From Triglochin maritima (taxonomy: Eukaryota > Streptophyta > Magnoliopsida > Alismatales > Juncaginaceae): a DNA stretch of 64,000 nt. The position numbers and the translations under genes were made by a program. The stretch spans positions 39,321,254 through 39,385,253 of the forward strand of contig OY821781.1 in NCBI GenBank assembly GCA_963682175.1, written 5' to 3'. Position 1 is the first letter of the stretch. Each line of letters opens with the position of its first letter. The notes below the pieces were generated by a model, which was given only the letters and a program-made list of their open reading frames with translations, searched no databases and was not told where the DNA came from. This document shows, in pieces, positions 34,564 through 46,782 of this stretch.

Positions 34564-35455
34564 TTGTTGGTTAAACCAGAATCTTACAGTACTTGCAGTG
34601 GCAATGTCACATTAACCATGTGGGTAGAGATCGAAGGTGTTGCTGCGCAACCCCCTAATGTTCCTAGACCACCAGGACGCCCAAGGAAAAAGAGGATCAA
34701 ACCCCCAAAGAAAAGAAGGCTTCTTACTAGGACTCACAAATGTAAAAATTGTGGACAACTCGGGCATCAAGCTAGAACATGCAAACAACCTTTTGGTGTC
34801 TCACAACAGTCAACCACTAGGTATTCAATTATTGACTTATTTACCACTACTATTTGCTGAATTTTTATTTGCTGAATAAGTTCCTGGCCTAATTGCTTAT
34901 TGTGTATTTTTTGGTAGTTGCTAAGTAAGGGTTGATTTCATGAATTTATTGTGGAGATGACATTATTATCTAGACTTTTGTTTGGATAGTTGGTTAAGAA
35001 TTGTTAGTTAAATACTATCGGTGGTCCTTTATTTTATTCGGTTTGGAAAAGAAAAATATTGTGCATGTTGTAGTTTTTGAAGCTCTAATCAAATTTTATA
35101 TGCATTTTATTTGAAACTGTATAACTGCCAATGTTAGTTCTATTATTTTGGTACACAAGTATTTTTTATCCCTTGTGCAATTGTATTTCAAGTTGTCAAC
35201 AAAATGTCTAATAGTTTGATAAATTATTATATCATTGTAGTGTTGCAATACAACCATAAAAAAAGAAAAGGTGGAGTGGGAGATCCAAATGTTGGTGGGA
35301 AATCTACTGTTGGTGTTGGAGATCGATCATGTTGCTGATGGTGGGAATGCGGAAGGAACCCAATTCGGTTGGTCGTTTGAGATGCAAAAGAACTACGAAA
35401 TGATGATAGAATCAGGTTTAGCAGTGTTGAAGCAATGGAGGCATTACTTATAGCT
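34564..35455 (+). pseudogene. MULE-type transposase C-terminal fragment
   Basis: Reads NVPRPPGRPRKKRIKPPKKR then HKCKNCGQLGHQARTC, a basic proline-rich linker and CCHC zinc knuckle typical of the tail of plant Mutator-like transposases. An intron-like break follows at about 34820, and GVGDPNVGGKSTVGVGD appears at about 35273 in another frame as a possible last piece. The catalytic and SWIM domains are missing upstream: the solo LTR A lies 230 bp before it. Only a remnant. Confidence 0.65.
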
Positions 35456-35774
35456 TAGGATTGCTCATTTTATGTTGAGGTTGTTTACAGAAACTATGCA
35501 TATGTGTTGATTTCAACTTCAGGTTTTAATATGATTTAGTTTGTCTTTTGAAGTGTTTAATTACAGAAACTATATAGTTCAGGTTCTACATTTTGTACCA
35601 ACTTCTTTCTTAACGGGTGTGATTTGGGTGTGATTTTTTATGATTAGGGCACCCTTAACGGGAGTGCCCCGCCCGGGTGACCCCCGTTAACGAGGCGAGT
35701 GCCCCTCGGGTGCCCACCTGGGTGCTTGTCCGGGCGTTGGGCGTCCCGGACACCCTTGGGTGGGGGGCACGTGT

Positions 35775-35789
35775 CCCCCCCCCCCCCCC
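35775..35789. repeat. C15 homopolymer
   Basis: Fifteen consecutive C on the plus strand in a GC-rich terminal region of the Harbinger element. Confidence 0.9.
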
Positions 35790-36024
35790 TCGTCAATTTT
35801 TTTTAATTTTTTTAATTATTTAGTTAATGTTTTGTTATTAATGGATTGTGTATTTGTTATTAATGTGGGATAATAAATTTTTGCAACAAATTTTTCAAAA
35901 CCAACAATTTCAAAATTTTCCACAACAAAAAATTGCAAGATTCAAAAAAATTCAAAACCTACAATTTCAAGATCCAAAAAATTTCCCCCGAACGACCAGT
36001 CGAGGTGGTTTAATAGTATGGTCT

Positions 36025-36165
36025 AATATCACACGTGCACTTTAATCACGCTTCCACTGAGCAAACACGCGTGCACTGTTTAATCACGCGTGTATTGTTT
36101 TCAATCACACGGGCACTTTAATCACGCTTCCACTGAGCAAACATGTGTGCACTGTTTAATCACGC
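36025..36165. repeat. Short tandem repeat in Harbinger element
   Basis: TTTAATCACGCTTCCACTGA followed by GCAAACACGCGTGCACTG-type sequence occurs twice about 80 bp apart, with a third partial copy at 38472-38510 across the LTR insertion. Confidence 0.7.
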
Positions 36166-36168
36166 ATG

Positions 36169-38466
36169 TGTAGGATTTCGTGTCCCTATGTATGTATATA
36201 TTTTAAAAAATTTAATACAACATATAAGATCGATTTCATATTTTCAACAATTTTTATGTACATAACTTTGTGTTTATTCTAATATCATGCAACCCTACAT
36301 TTATTAAAATAAACCACAAAGAGAGAATCATACCTAAAGGTTCTCTAAAACCTTTTGAAGATTCGGAGTCGCGTTGCCCGTTGAATCGTCCACGGATTTG
36401 CCTCCGAGTGTTCACCAAACTCTAAACAAGATTAGAGAGAAATGAGCTAGCCAATCAATCTCTAACAAGGTTTAGAATCCAGCTAATTACCCCTTTTTAA
36501 GCTCCTGATATTCTTATCTCTAAAACTTAAATTTACTAAGAGATTTTCGTGGTGATTAGGGAGAGATTAATGAGAGAATTTTTTTTTGCATTAGTATTAA
36601 ACAAGTAGGAGTAAGGGTCCTTTTATAGTCTCCCAAAACATCCTTATCAAGAGCTATTCTTTAGCCATGATCCCTCGTTTATTCTCTCCTAAATTAATCT
36701 CTAATTTCCACATAATCACCCACAAAAAACGTTTTAATTAAATCTGGAATTAATCCACCCATGATCTAATTAATCTCTTAATAATTCAGGCAGAATCGTT
36801 CTTGTTCGGTAGACCGAGTATTATTCGGTCAACCGAACCGTTCGGTTATAACACGTGTTCGGTGCACCGTGAGCTAGACGGTCGACCGATTCTGTATGGG
36901 AAAAAATCCCTAGAAGAATTCGGACGAACCACGTCTTTTACTCGGTCGACCATTGACCCACCAGAATCGCTCCTGGGACATAGTCATCGGATGATCGAGT
37001 CACATTCGGTCTACCGAAAATACTACTTCTCGGTTGACCGCGCACACGGTTTACCGAACCCGATTGTCCAGGCACTCCAGACAATTTCGGTCAACCAATT
37101 GCGCTTACCCGTTCCCTATTCGGTTAACCGATCCGAAGATGCCCCGGTTCACCGTGTTTGACCCCGATTTTGCCTTTGTCAAATTTTAGATTTATTTCCA
37201 ACAAAATTTGATCTTTTGGGATTTTTAGCAAATTCACATATTATGTAATATATTATCATATGTAATTTTAAATTATTACACCCCATAATATATACACCTC
37301 ATATGAATTTATTATTATTCTAATTATGTCAATTCTCATGACATATTGATTTTATTCATTCACCACATGTGTCCTATTTTCACATGAAACCCGACACATC
37401 ATATGAACTTAAAATCAAACCTCTTGTTTCCCAATTTTGTGGTGTGACCTATAGGAGAATCTAAACTAAATTGGCAGTGATATTAAACACTTAATATCTC
37501 AAACTATAAGCGGTGTGTAGCTACACATTATAGTTACCCAATTAGCATAGATGTCTTTGTTCCACTCGAACTAAAACACAATCCATTTAGTGATGTAAGT
37601 GCACCACTTGTGTCCGTCCCTTGAATTGAAGTTGGCCTCCAGTGGGAGAGGACTCCCAGTTACTGCGCGCGATCGTATACTGAGGTGCTTAGGCATTTAG
37701 CTTTCATCGGATACGAGAGCAGGACCTCACGGAACCATCAACAGTTAATTCATTAGTCCCAGAGCCTATTCTTTCTTTCAATTGTGCAATCAGTTCTCCC
37801 ACTTGGTCTCTTTGTATTATATTCATTTCTTGATCTCTTTAAGCTAATTATAACTATGTAACTTAACTCAAGTTACATTGTGCATATTATAATTTTGCTT
37901 TATCAAGGGGCCCACTAATATCATCACTCAATTAAGAGAGACAATGATAATCGTTTGACTAGCTATCTTTTCCAGCACAAGTCATGTTCAACCAACTATT
38001 GTCTTTATCACTATACTCATTTATAGCTTTTGACAATAATCAAATTAAGCACTTCTTGAGTGAAAAGATATAAGTCTCATATCTTAGGATCCAAGACACA
38101 GTAAAACATTAATGACACGAAACACAATTTCATAATGTTTTACTTGTTAGGTCTATTCAATATATAAAAGTAATCTTTTCCTCTTTTATATACTCGTGTA
38201 GTCAATTATTTGTAGAGCTACAACAATCGATGACCAACACGACAATCTTATCTCGGTAATTAATGTTCCATGTTAATTACCATGATTGTGAATAACTTTT
38301 GATTTATGTAAACCATTATCTTTTAGAGCTCTACGGTTAAGGACCAAGCGCCTCTTCCTTAACACTTCCAAAAGACGAATATCATAATCAAGGAACAAAA
38401 TGTTTGCACATTCAATTCATAATAATTGACATATAAAAGTAAAACTTTTAGAACACATTCCTTTCA
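36169..38466 (-). mobile_element. Solo LTR of the long-LTR copia family
   Basis: 2298 bp, reading TGAAAGGAATG to TCCTACA on the minus strand, with exact duplication GCATG at 36164-36168 and 38467-38471. It aligns with 10898-13019. It carries the CGGTCGACCG cluster (36805-37160) and TATAAAAGG near 36620. About 190 bp at roughly 37622-37805 do not match the first copy and replace a shorter segment there. No internal sequence remains. Confidence 0.95.
36805..37160. repeat. CGGTCGACCG cluster in solo copia LTR
   Basis: About a dozen degenerate sites, including GACGGTCGACCGATTC at 36888 and CTCGGTCGACCATTG at 36941. Equivalent in position to 12066-12380. Confidence 0.85.
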
Positions 38467-38617
38467 GCATGCACTTTAATCACGCTTCCACTGAGTAAAC
38501 TATGCAATCACGCGTGAACAGTGCAACAGATACATCCACACCATCCCAACTATAAATACATCTATCTATCTCCTGACTCCTCACATTTCCTTAACTTCTT
38601 AACTTCTTCTCTCATAA

Positions 38618-39925
38618 ATGTCGGATAATAGTTTAAACTCCGGTAAATCCGACGATGATAACTGGAATGAGACATTAAATATAATTGACCGCGCTGTTGA
38701 ATTGGCCGGTCGGGTTGTTCACGAAAGAACTACACGTCCTAAGCAGCGTCGAAGGAGAACGACGAACCCAGATAGAGATCGTGAACTAGGTTACAGACGC
38801 CTTATAGACGATTATTTCTCTAACAACCCTGTGTATTCTGATACTCTTTTCAGGACAAGATTTCGGATGAGAAAGCATGTCTTTTTGCGCATCCACAAGT
38901 CATCGAAACATCTGATGTCTTCTTCCAACGAACACCGGACGCAACTGGTAGGATGAGCATCTCCGGTATACAAAAAAGTACGGCAACAATGTGAATGCTA
39001 GCATATGGCGTTGCAGCTGATGGGATCGATGAGTACCTACGAATGAGTGCGACAACATCCAAAAATGCTCTCCTCAAATTTTGTGAAGGTGTTATTCACA
39101 TCTTCGGCCCTGAGTATTTACGTCGGCCAACTACAAAAGACTTGTCACGCCTACTTTACGTTGGTGAGCAACGTGGGTTTCCAGGTATGATGGTGAGTAT
39201 CGATTGTATGCACTGGGTGTGGAAAAACTGCCCAGCTGCTTGGAAGGGACAACATCAAGGGCGTGCTGGGAAAGCAACTCTGATCCTTGAGGCGGTGGTA
39301 TCGTACGACTTATGGATATAACACTCCTTCTTTGGAATACTGGGTTCATGCAATGACTTGAACGTCCTGCAAAAATCTCCAGTTTTCGACGACATACTAG
39401 AAGGCCGAGCACCACTTGTAAATTATGAGGTAAATGGTGTTCAATATGATATGAGACACTATCTTACTGTTGGTATTTATCCACAGTGGGCGACCTTCAT
39501 CCAATCCATCTTTCACTCTCACACCCCGAAGCACAGATTGTTTGCTGAAGTGCAGGAGGCAACACGTAAAGATGTTGAGCGCGTTTTCGGAGTGTTGCAA
39601 GCAAGGTTCGCGATCATCAGAAACCTGGCTCTTGTCTAGAGCAAGGACGTTCTGTCCAAACTAATGACAGCTTGTATCATCATGCATAACATGATAGTGG
39701 AGGACGAACGCGACTGTTACGTTAATTTTGGAGATATTCGCGAATTTATGGAAGATCGTCCTGGAACTTCAGCTGAGAAAACACCGTATTCGACCGATCG
39801 TATATCGGATATTCACGAGTTTTTTTGTCAATCAAGATCGAGTGCGTGACAGGAACCAACATTTGGATCTGAAAGACGATTTAATCGAGCACATATGGCA
39901 ACGCTACGGACGAGGAACGGTTTGA
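38618..39925 (+). pseudogene. PIF/Harbinger transposase (ALP1-like), broken
   Basis: DDE transposase of the surrounding element. Reading starts MSDNSLNSGK, passes an arginine-rich stretch and DYFSNNPVYSDTLFRTRFRM, then shifts frame near 38920 to RTPDATGRMSISGIQKSTATM. A TGA follows at about 38992. AYGVAADGIDEYLRM, then VSIDCMHWVWKNCPAAWKGQ with the first catalytic Asp, and FFGILGSCNDLNVL with the second, all follow. The Glu region includes the EATRKDVERVFGVLQARF block. Stops replace the expected Trp codons at about 39319 and 39637. A last shift in the T run near 39825 leads to NQHLDLKDDLIEHIWQRYG and the end. Two frameshifts and several stops mean it is inactive. Confidence 0.92.
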
Positions 39926-40341
39926 AATTCGGTTAATGTAGTTGCTAATGTAGTATTTGAAAGTTTAGTTTATGTAATATGTACTGTTGTTTCTTAACTT
40001 TGAGTGTAATATTTCCTATTTCAGTTTATCTTAAATGTAATGTGACTCCGTAATATTTAATAATAATTTCATGATTTAGCAGTAATTATTAACAATATTT
40101 TGAGTTAAAATAGAATTGTAATGTTATTAGAATTATATAAAATGTAATTTGTTAAATGTTGTGTGAAAATTAAAATTGTTTAATTAAAAAATGATGTTGA
40201 GGAAAGAGAGTAGGGTGGGTGGGAGTTTCCCAGGCATGGGTAAGGTTTTTTTTTGGTGAGTTAGAAGCTGATGTGACAGAGAGAGAAACTGATGTGGCAG
40301 AGAGAGAGTGCAGAACGCCCGGGGTACCTTAGGTGCTGTTA

Positions 40342-42394
40342 TTTGTACTCTTATAGTGTTTTCCGTGGGCACTTATATACGGGCCCACGCCTGGGTCCAC
40401 CGTGGCTAGATGATACTGATAGGTGCAATTGGATGATTACCGTGCATGGAATGCACGAGGACTTTTGGTTTGGTGGGAACCACTCAATAAATTAAAGAAA
40501 ATGTTCTTTCTCCAACTATCATTGATTTAGTATTACTAGTTCTTTTGATTTTGTTTTTTAATATTATCCCATGGGCCATATCCAATCTCTTTGTCCAAGG
40601 AATTGAATGATTCTTGTTTCCTTGTAACGGCCTTCGATAGATATATGTCCAACAGATTTTGTATTTGATTTCAATTATAAATAAAGATGTGAGGAAGAGG
40701 CAAGGCATCCATTAGCCAAGCCAAAAACAATCTTGTGTTGGTTTAGTCGATTCATTATATTACTATCGTTCTATCGTTCCATCTAAGTGTGAGTAGGAGG
40801 TAGTGAACACATCACGGCGATCACTCGCTTCCAACGAAAAGCCAATCAAGTCGACAGCAAGAGTCCGACGATCGGAGAAGAAGTCGTTACCACCACTAGG
40901 TACTTCGAAGAGTCGCGGTGAACTTCAGCAAACAAATGGAATTAAGAGAGCAAGATCCCTGGCCATTGGTGCCCCGAGCGATGTTGCTTTTGGAGAAATC
41001 CAATTTTTACATTGGATTTAAATGATAAAATAAAATGGCTGAATCCAAATTTTGAATTGCCCCTTGCATGGTAAGGCCTTCACCTTTCTGTCGATGAAGA
41101 AAGGATTTCAGTTCACCCTTTCTTGGTGACCGTCTGTATTGTTGAAAATGAAGTGCGAGCTTCTTAGCTCTAAAAGCTTCCCTTCTCTTTAGAAGGGGAA
41201 GCAAGGATTTTCCTTTTCTCTCTGTTCTTTCTCCAAATTGCTTTTTGCAATTGGACCGTCGACGCGTAGAGGTTAAAGGAGGATCTCGCCGGAGATCACG
41301 GTTCTGTTAGGGAACAGAAGCCGCCTTGCCAAACAGCATCAATTCTCCTAGGGACGCAGCCAGAGAACATTATTGTGCCGAGGAGATCTCCTGCGAGGTC
41401 GCCGGAAAGAAAAAAGAGCCTTGAAAGTCGCTAATTCCCACTCATTACACCACAAAAAAGTAAAAACCGTGTATAACATCGAACTAGACATGTTCTTAAA
41501 AAACATCAAGCTAGATAGCATTTTAACGAAACAAGAAAAACATCCAACCAGACATGCCACAAATATGATTATACAGTAGTCCAAACTAATCGTTGACAAA
41601 GTTGACAAACATAAGTTGACTTCTCCGCATCCACGGATCCACCAAACAAAAAGAGACTATCAATCAGTGACTCTCAAATCCAAAACACACTAAACCGAAG
41701 GGTTTTTTTGTAACTAACTATTAGACTATCAAGAGGCAGAGATAAGTTGCCAAATCCCACCAAATTCAGCATTCCCATCCTGTTACAGAAATTGAAGAAT
41801 CATTAATATAATTCCAAAGGAAAATATCAATTACTTGGTTGTTTGTAACTTCTAGGGAAATACCAGAGCTATAAAGATACAAACAAAATTTGCAAACTTC
41901 AGTAAGTGACACAAGAAAAATTATGTTATGAACCAAATAAGTTAAAGCAATTTTAAAGTGGAATACATTTGAAAGGTTTCCAATTCCAAAGGTTTCTAAT
42001 CTTTTGATTTCGTAGTATTCTCCAGGAAACCGTTCGACAGCAAAAAACAGTTATAAGCTCTAAACTTGCAACCAATTGAAAGCCATGGAGAAGCCAGAGG
42101 AACCTATTTATGAAGCTAAACAAAGGAAACAAAACCAGCAGAATCACAATTTTCAGAAATTTGTTTGGAATACACCCAAATTACTTTGATAGTGCTAGTT
42201 TATTCTATAAAGCAAAACGGAATGTCTCCCCAAACCATTTGGAATGTTATACATCTACTCTCACAAGCCTCCATATCTAAATCTACCTATGATAATGAAA
42301 CATAATATTGTACCATTTTGGTTTATTCTAATTAATCTCATAACAGAACAGAAAAAACATGTTACAATTTCGGTGAAGTCTTACCTCAAATGCT
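40342..42394. other. Mixed non-coding DNA, no supported gene
   Basis: A 72-codon ORF at 40803-41021 is rich in Arg, Lys and Ser but matches nothing I recognise. The remainder is AT-rich with pyrimidine-rich patches near 41205-41235. Part of 41700-42390 lies just 3' of gene Y and may include its 3' UTR. Confidence 0.45.
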
Positions 42395-44090
42395 TCATGT
42401 TCTTTTCTTGGACCAGGAGACATAGTAGTTTGTGTGTACCCCAAATGCCTCTGTTCCAAAATAATTACGATAATTAAGAATATGTTTAAAATATAAATTA
42501 TATAATTATAGTTGTAAAATTACCTGTTGGCATTTCATTCTCAAGATATGTACTCAATCTCTTAAAAAATGCCCAATCAATACGTTTCCGAAAAGAATAT
42601 TCGAAATACTTTTCGGTGTAAGGAATAAAGCTCCATCCCATCGCATTCTACAAACATATAAACAATACAAATGTATGATAACAAATTTAATTAACAAAAT
42701 ATACAAATTTATTAAGTTTAAAAACCCAAAGTACCTGCAACAACAATCGAAATTGAACCTCATGTATCATGAGGTTTCTTGCAAAAACAATACAACTCGA
42801 ACTGCTGTTCAAAAATGGTCGAGTACTTTTTTTCTGAATTTCGTCAATTATCGATTTGAAATACCGATCTTTCCAGCCATATAAGGAAAACATAAAATAG
42901 TTAAATCTTCGGTCTTTTATTTTCCTTGTAACCAAATGTTCATAAACTTCAACCAGCAGACTTCTCCTTTTAGGTATTGTCCAGAATGCATGATGTGTCA
43001 TTACATCATCAACACTACAAATATAACAATGTTGAGTTTAATGTTTGCCAGAATATCAAATAAGAAAAATTCTTTGAGCCTAAAACGTACTTGATGGGAA
43101 TCCCTGATTCACAAAATTTGAAAAGATCTTCAAACTCGTGGTCCCTTCCGAGTTGAATACCCATGCAACATGTTATGTCTCGAAACATTTGTGATGCTCT
43201 AATAATGTCTTGACAAACATCACCTGTTAAAAGCCAAATTGTAAATGAATAATGTTACTTAATAATTAAAAAGAGAAAATACAAACATTTGTATACGCAC
43301 CTGCATTCTGAGTGTGATCAAAGAAAATCCCCTCATCGTCGCCAACGAAACATATTAATGGTACAAACTCGCCCTTAATGTGCAAAATTCTCAGCCTATG
43401 CAATATCCTCCTGAAATGAGATTGACATTTAATAATTAAAAGCCTATGCAATAATTTTGCCCACAACCTGCCTAACGGGGGGGGGGGGGGGGTTAGGTAC
43501 TATGGACTGGGATTCCGAACTTAACAAATTTGATTGAAACTTTGATTTATAAAATTGTTAGGTACTATATTTAATTCAGACTGATTCTGCTCATCCGGTT
43601 CAAACAGGTAAACAAACCTAATCATAATAAAGGATTGGTTGAAACTAAGAACCATTAGATGAGGTAGATGCATTTTGAGGACTTATAAAAGTTTAAACAT
43701 TTCATCCATTTCATCCAAATTTAAAAATAAATTATTTATTTTGATGATATCATTATATAATAATACAATTTGTGAAATAGGGTTTTATTATATGAGTAAG
43801 AGAATTCATAAAGGTATATATATAAGGATAACTCCAGAAATACGGATATCCTTATAACCCACTAACCCAATTATACTAATACGCTAACACAATTATTTTA
43901 AAATTTAATTACCAAAACAAATTTTGGAGAAAATCTTCTTCTTCTACTTCGTTTCTCTTAAAACATCGAAGGTAGTTTCTGACTGTCGGCATCGAGTGTG
44001 TCTTCAAAATAGAAACTCGCGTGTTTAAGTCATAACTGTATCGATGTTGATATGTTGGAAACAAATTGGCAATTTTTTTTTCGGTATGAT
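42395..44090 (-). CDS. Gene Y, six in-frame exons of an unrecognised gene
   Basis: Function not recognised. On the minus strand six exons with GT-AG borders join without frame breaks: 43913-44090, 43301-43410, 43091-43223, 42735-43014, 42524-42647 and 42395-42450 (TGA). Landmarks in order are DHTEKKIANLFPTYQHRY, ILHIKGEFVPLICFVGDDEG, DIIRASQMFRDITCC, MTHHAFWTIPKRRSLL, FSLYGWKDRYFKSIID, NAMGWSFIPYTEKYFEYSF and a short last exon ending WSKKRT. The product is mostly aromatic- and charge-rich with no obvious membrane span. The first listed exon begins mid-codon, so at least one upstream exon is missing from this model. Upstream on the same strand lie degenerate gene X exons. Six matching splice phases suggest the gene was recently or is still functional. 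Confidence 0.55.
43477..43492. repeat. G16 homopolymer
   Basis: Sixteen consecutive G in a gene Y intron, in an otherwise AT-rich region. Confidence 0.9.
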
Positions 44091-44339
44091 CTGCAAACAT
44101 GTATATGTCAAACACAATTAGAGAATACTAAAACCATGTCTATTAAATGAAATTTAATACAACATAAATTACAAATACATATATAATTTAGTGTTTAATT
44201 GACATACCTATGATGTTCCCACCGTATTTAGAACTGATACCTGAAAAATGCCTAACCCCATAATGCTGCAGCTAAGATGGATTTAATAAATATTTAGTGA
44301 GTCGATAATTTCTCAAGGTTTCTCATAAACTTAATTTTC

Positions 44340-45721
44340 AAAACATAAACACATTTAAGAGTAATAAAAACTCCATTTGAGAGTGTGTTTAATAGTGGTA
44401 CATTTTCACTAGTTTTAGTAGTTGTTTATTTAGATTTGCAATTGAAATGGTCTTAAAAAAATTATCAAAAAATGTGATACATAAATTTTCCAAAAATATA
44501 TACACATCAAACTCTAGAAATAAGGAAAACAAAGTGTGTTTTCAAAATTTGAAATGTCTAAAAAAGACAATTAATGTAGTTTAGCTAATAGAAGCACGCA
44601 ATTATGGTTTACTCAAAACAACCACGGTCAACACTCAGTGCACGAAAGGTTCACCGCTCTAATTAACATGTGAAATGTTGATTATTAAAGGGTATTGGCT
44701 AGTGAGGGAAGATATTTTAAGTATTATGAAGTAAGAAGTAGCAATAACATATTATAACTATAATTAGAGACAATAATTAAGTAATATCACCAGCAATCCA
44801 AGTTAGCATGTCGCATAGGAAAGACGTTAGGATAGTTTGGAAAGATTCAGAATCCTCCAACCACCATAGTATCATAGGTTTCAATGAACTGCATTTACTA
44901 AAACACATTAAAAGGCCTTAAACAAATGTAATAGATGAGTTGAGTGAAATGTGTAGACGAAAAATCTTACAAGAGAGAAATTTGTTTGCACTATTTCTGA
45001 GTAAGGAAACATAGAAACAAATTAACAAGAATCAAATAACTAATGGTGTGTTTGATTGTGTGGACTACTGTTCATCGAAAATCACTTCCAAACGTGATTT
45101 TATCATCCAAAACCTTTAAAGTGGATTTTTTTCTTATTTTTTATTTTTCCATGCAAAAACAAAACAAAAAATCCTCCAATTAATGTGTTTTACTGTAGCA
45201 CACGTGGGGAGTTAGGAGAGTCTTATAAAAACACGACATCAAAACGTTAAAAGCTTTTTATTATTAAAAACCCCAAAAAAACACTATTATGAATACCTAG
45301 CTTCTGTAGGTTTTGCGTAGACATTATCTTCAAATGCATAAAAAATTATAAAAAATTAAACCCATAAAACATAAACAAATATCAGCAACTCACATTATAC
45401 TTCACAAAACATAAACAAATATCAGCAACTCACATTATACTTGTACTTCCTAGCCACAAACGTAATACATTCTTGAAAAGATTGATTTTTGCTGGCTTCA
45501 ACTGGAGAATCATGCTGTTCAACAAAACATAAACACATTTAAGAGTTTAAAAACTTCATTTAAGAGTGTTTAAGAATCAGAGGACGGAAAACCTTCAGAT
45601 TTATTGGCCATCCGTCGTTGAGCGTGGTAGTGACCGGAGAGGTTCGGAACGCCGAAGAAGACCCACACAACTTCTGCCTCGCAAAACGGTGGAAGCCATT
45701 ACTGGAGTGCAAAAACCCCAT
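44340..45721 (-). pseudogene. Gene X degenerate inverted copy (X3)
   Basis: Minus-strand relative of gene X. Exon 1-like sequence at about 45560-45721 begins MGFLHSSNGFHRFARQKL. Exon 3-like sequence at 45420-45515 reads VEASKNQSFQECITFVARK after a TTGAACAG acceptor. Exon 4-like sequence at 44785-44895 begins FIETYDTMVVGG but then breaks. Intron sequence also matches: 44340-44570 is the reverse complement of about 27540-27790. Exon 2 was not found. The copy is much more diverged than X1, X2 and X5 and points the opposite way. Confidence 0.7.
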
Positions 45722-46385
45722 GGGTTTGAGAGTGAGCTTAGAGTGGTGGGTCAGGGTTTGGGAGGAGAAGAAAGAGGAGCTGAGAGTTGTGGGTTAGGGC
45801 TTTGGTGGAGAAGAAGAAAGAGGAGCTGAGAGTGTGGGTTAGGGTTTTTGGAGAAGAGAAAGAAAAGCTCGTGGAGTTTGAGAGGTTTGGACTGTGGACT
45901 TAGATTATCTTTTTGGTCTATTCTTGCATCAAATTCAAATGGTTTTGATTTGCTCTTTTTCTTACAAAGCTTGCATCAAAATAGTTTGGTTTGGATTTTT
46001 TGTGAAAGTGTTGTGAGGTCGGGAAGCCATTGTTGAATATTAATTAGTAGTCTTTTCAACAGAAAAAACAAGCCTGAATTAGAATTGGAAAAAGGTTTTT
46101 CTACCGAATACTCTAACCCAAATATTTTACTATTCAGATTTTGGTTTGGTTTGGTTTGATTTGATAATTACTCAACTCGAGTTCGACTTTAAAATTAACA
46201 AGTCGAGCAGAAACATCTTTCCCGACTCGAATCCCTTAACGGACCGATTCAAACTCGTTTCAAATAATAACTCGATACTCTATTAAAATTTTAATATAAT
46301 AAATAACAACTCACAAGTCCATACCTATAAGAATTCATATTTTGAGACTATAAACGCCCACAAATCATACAAAATGACGGGACAA
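45722..46385. other. Non-coding region with simple repeats
   Basis: The first part (to about 45870) corresponds to the pyrimidine-rich leader of gene X read in reverse, with GAGAAGAAAGAGGAGCTGAG repeated twice. TTTGGTTTGGTTTGGTTTGA occurs near 46139-46160. No other gene is seen. Confidence 0.5.
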
Positions 46386-46764
46386 ATGACGTCTTCATTT
46401 CCTACAAACAAATATAATATATTTGAAAAAAACACTTTGAAATATGAAGTTGTAGGGAAAGAAACAACTTAATTATATGATTAACGTTACCAGATATGAT
46501 GTTTCGGATGGTAAGCATCGGATCAAAGTTGTTAGTGGATGAACATGAAAAAGTGGTGTTGTTCTCAGAAACAGTAGGCGTTGGGGGGAATAAACCCCTC
46601 CGGTCGTTGAGAATCGGAGGAGAACGGAAAACCTTCAGATTTGTTTGCAATATGTCGTTGGGCGTATGAGAGACCGGATTGGTTCGGAACGCTGAAGAAG
46701 AACCACGCAACTTCTACCTCTTAAGACGGTGGAAACCGTTACGGAAGGAGTGCAAAAAGACCAT
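46386..46764 (-). pseudogene. Gene X exon 1 inverted copy (X4)
   Basis: The minus strand begins MVFLHSFRNGFHRL, hits a stop at LKR, then continues in another frame as RGSSSAFRTNPVSH and NNFDPMLTIRNIISG. The intron 1 start (TAACGTTAATCATATAA) follows, and then a shortened exon 2 with ICPVILYDL. The exon 1 donor lacks the MITE found in copy X2. Confidence 0.85.
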
Positions 46765-46782
46765 GGGTTTGAGACTTAAGTG

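Larger units (their letters stand above)
35647..40338 (+). mobile_element. PIF/Harbinger transposon with nested solo LTR
   Basis: Left end GGGCACCCTTAACGGG follows a TTA (35644-35646). The right end ACCTTAGGTGCTG is followed by TTA (40339-40341), the 3-bp target typical of Harbinger. The ends are imperfect inverted repeats. It encodes a decayed transposase at 38618-39925 and has a Gln/Asn/Phe-rich stretch at 35880-35990. Subtracting the 2.3-kb solo LTR at 36169 leaves about 2.4 kb, small for an autonomous element, so a second ORF may have been lost. Confidence 0.78.

Noticed and set aside
34564..34860. CCHC zinc-knuckle ORF as a retroviral-type gag
   Set aside because: The proline-rich basic linker before the knuckle and the short tail fit a MULE transposase end better, and no protease or RT is near.
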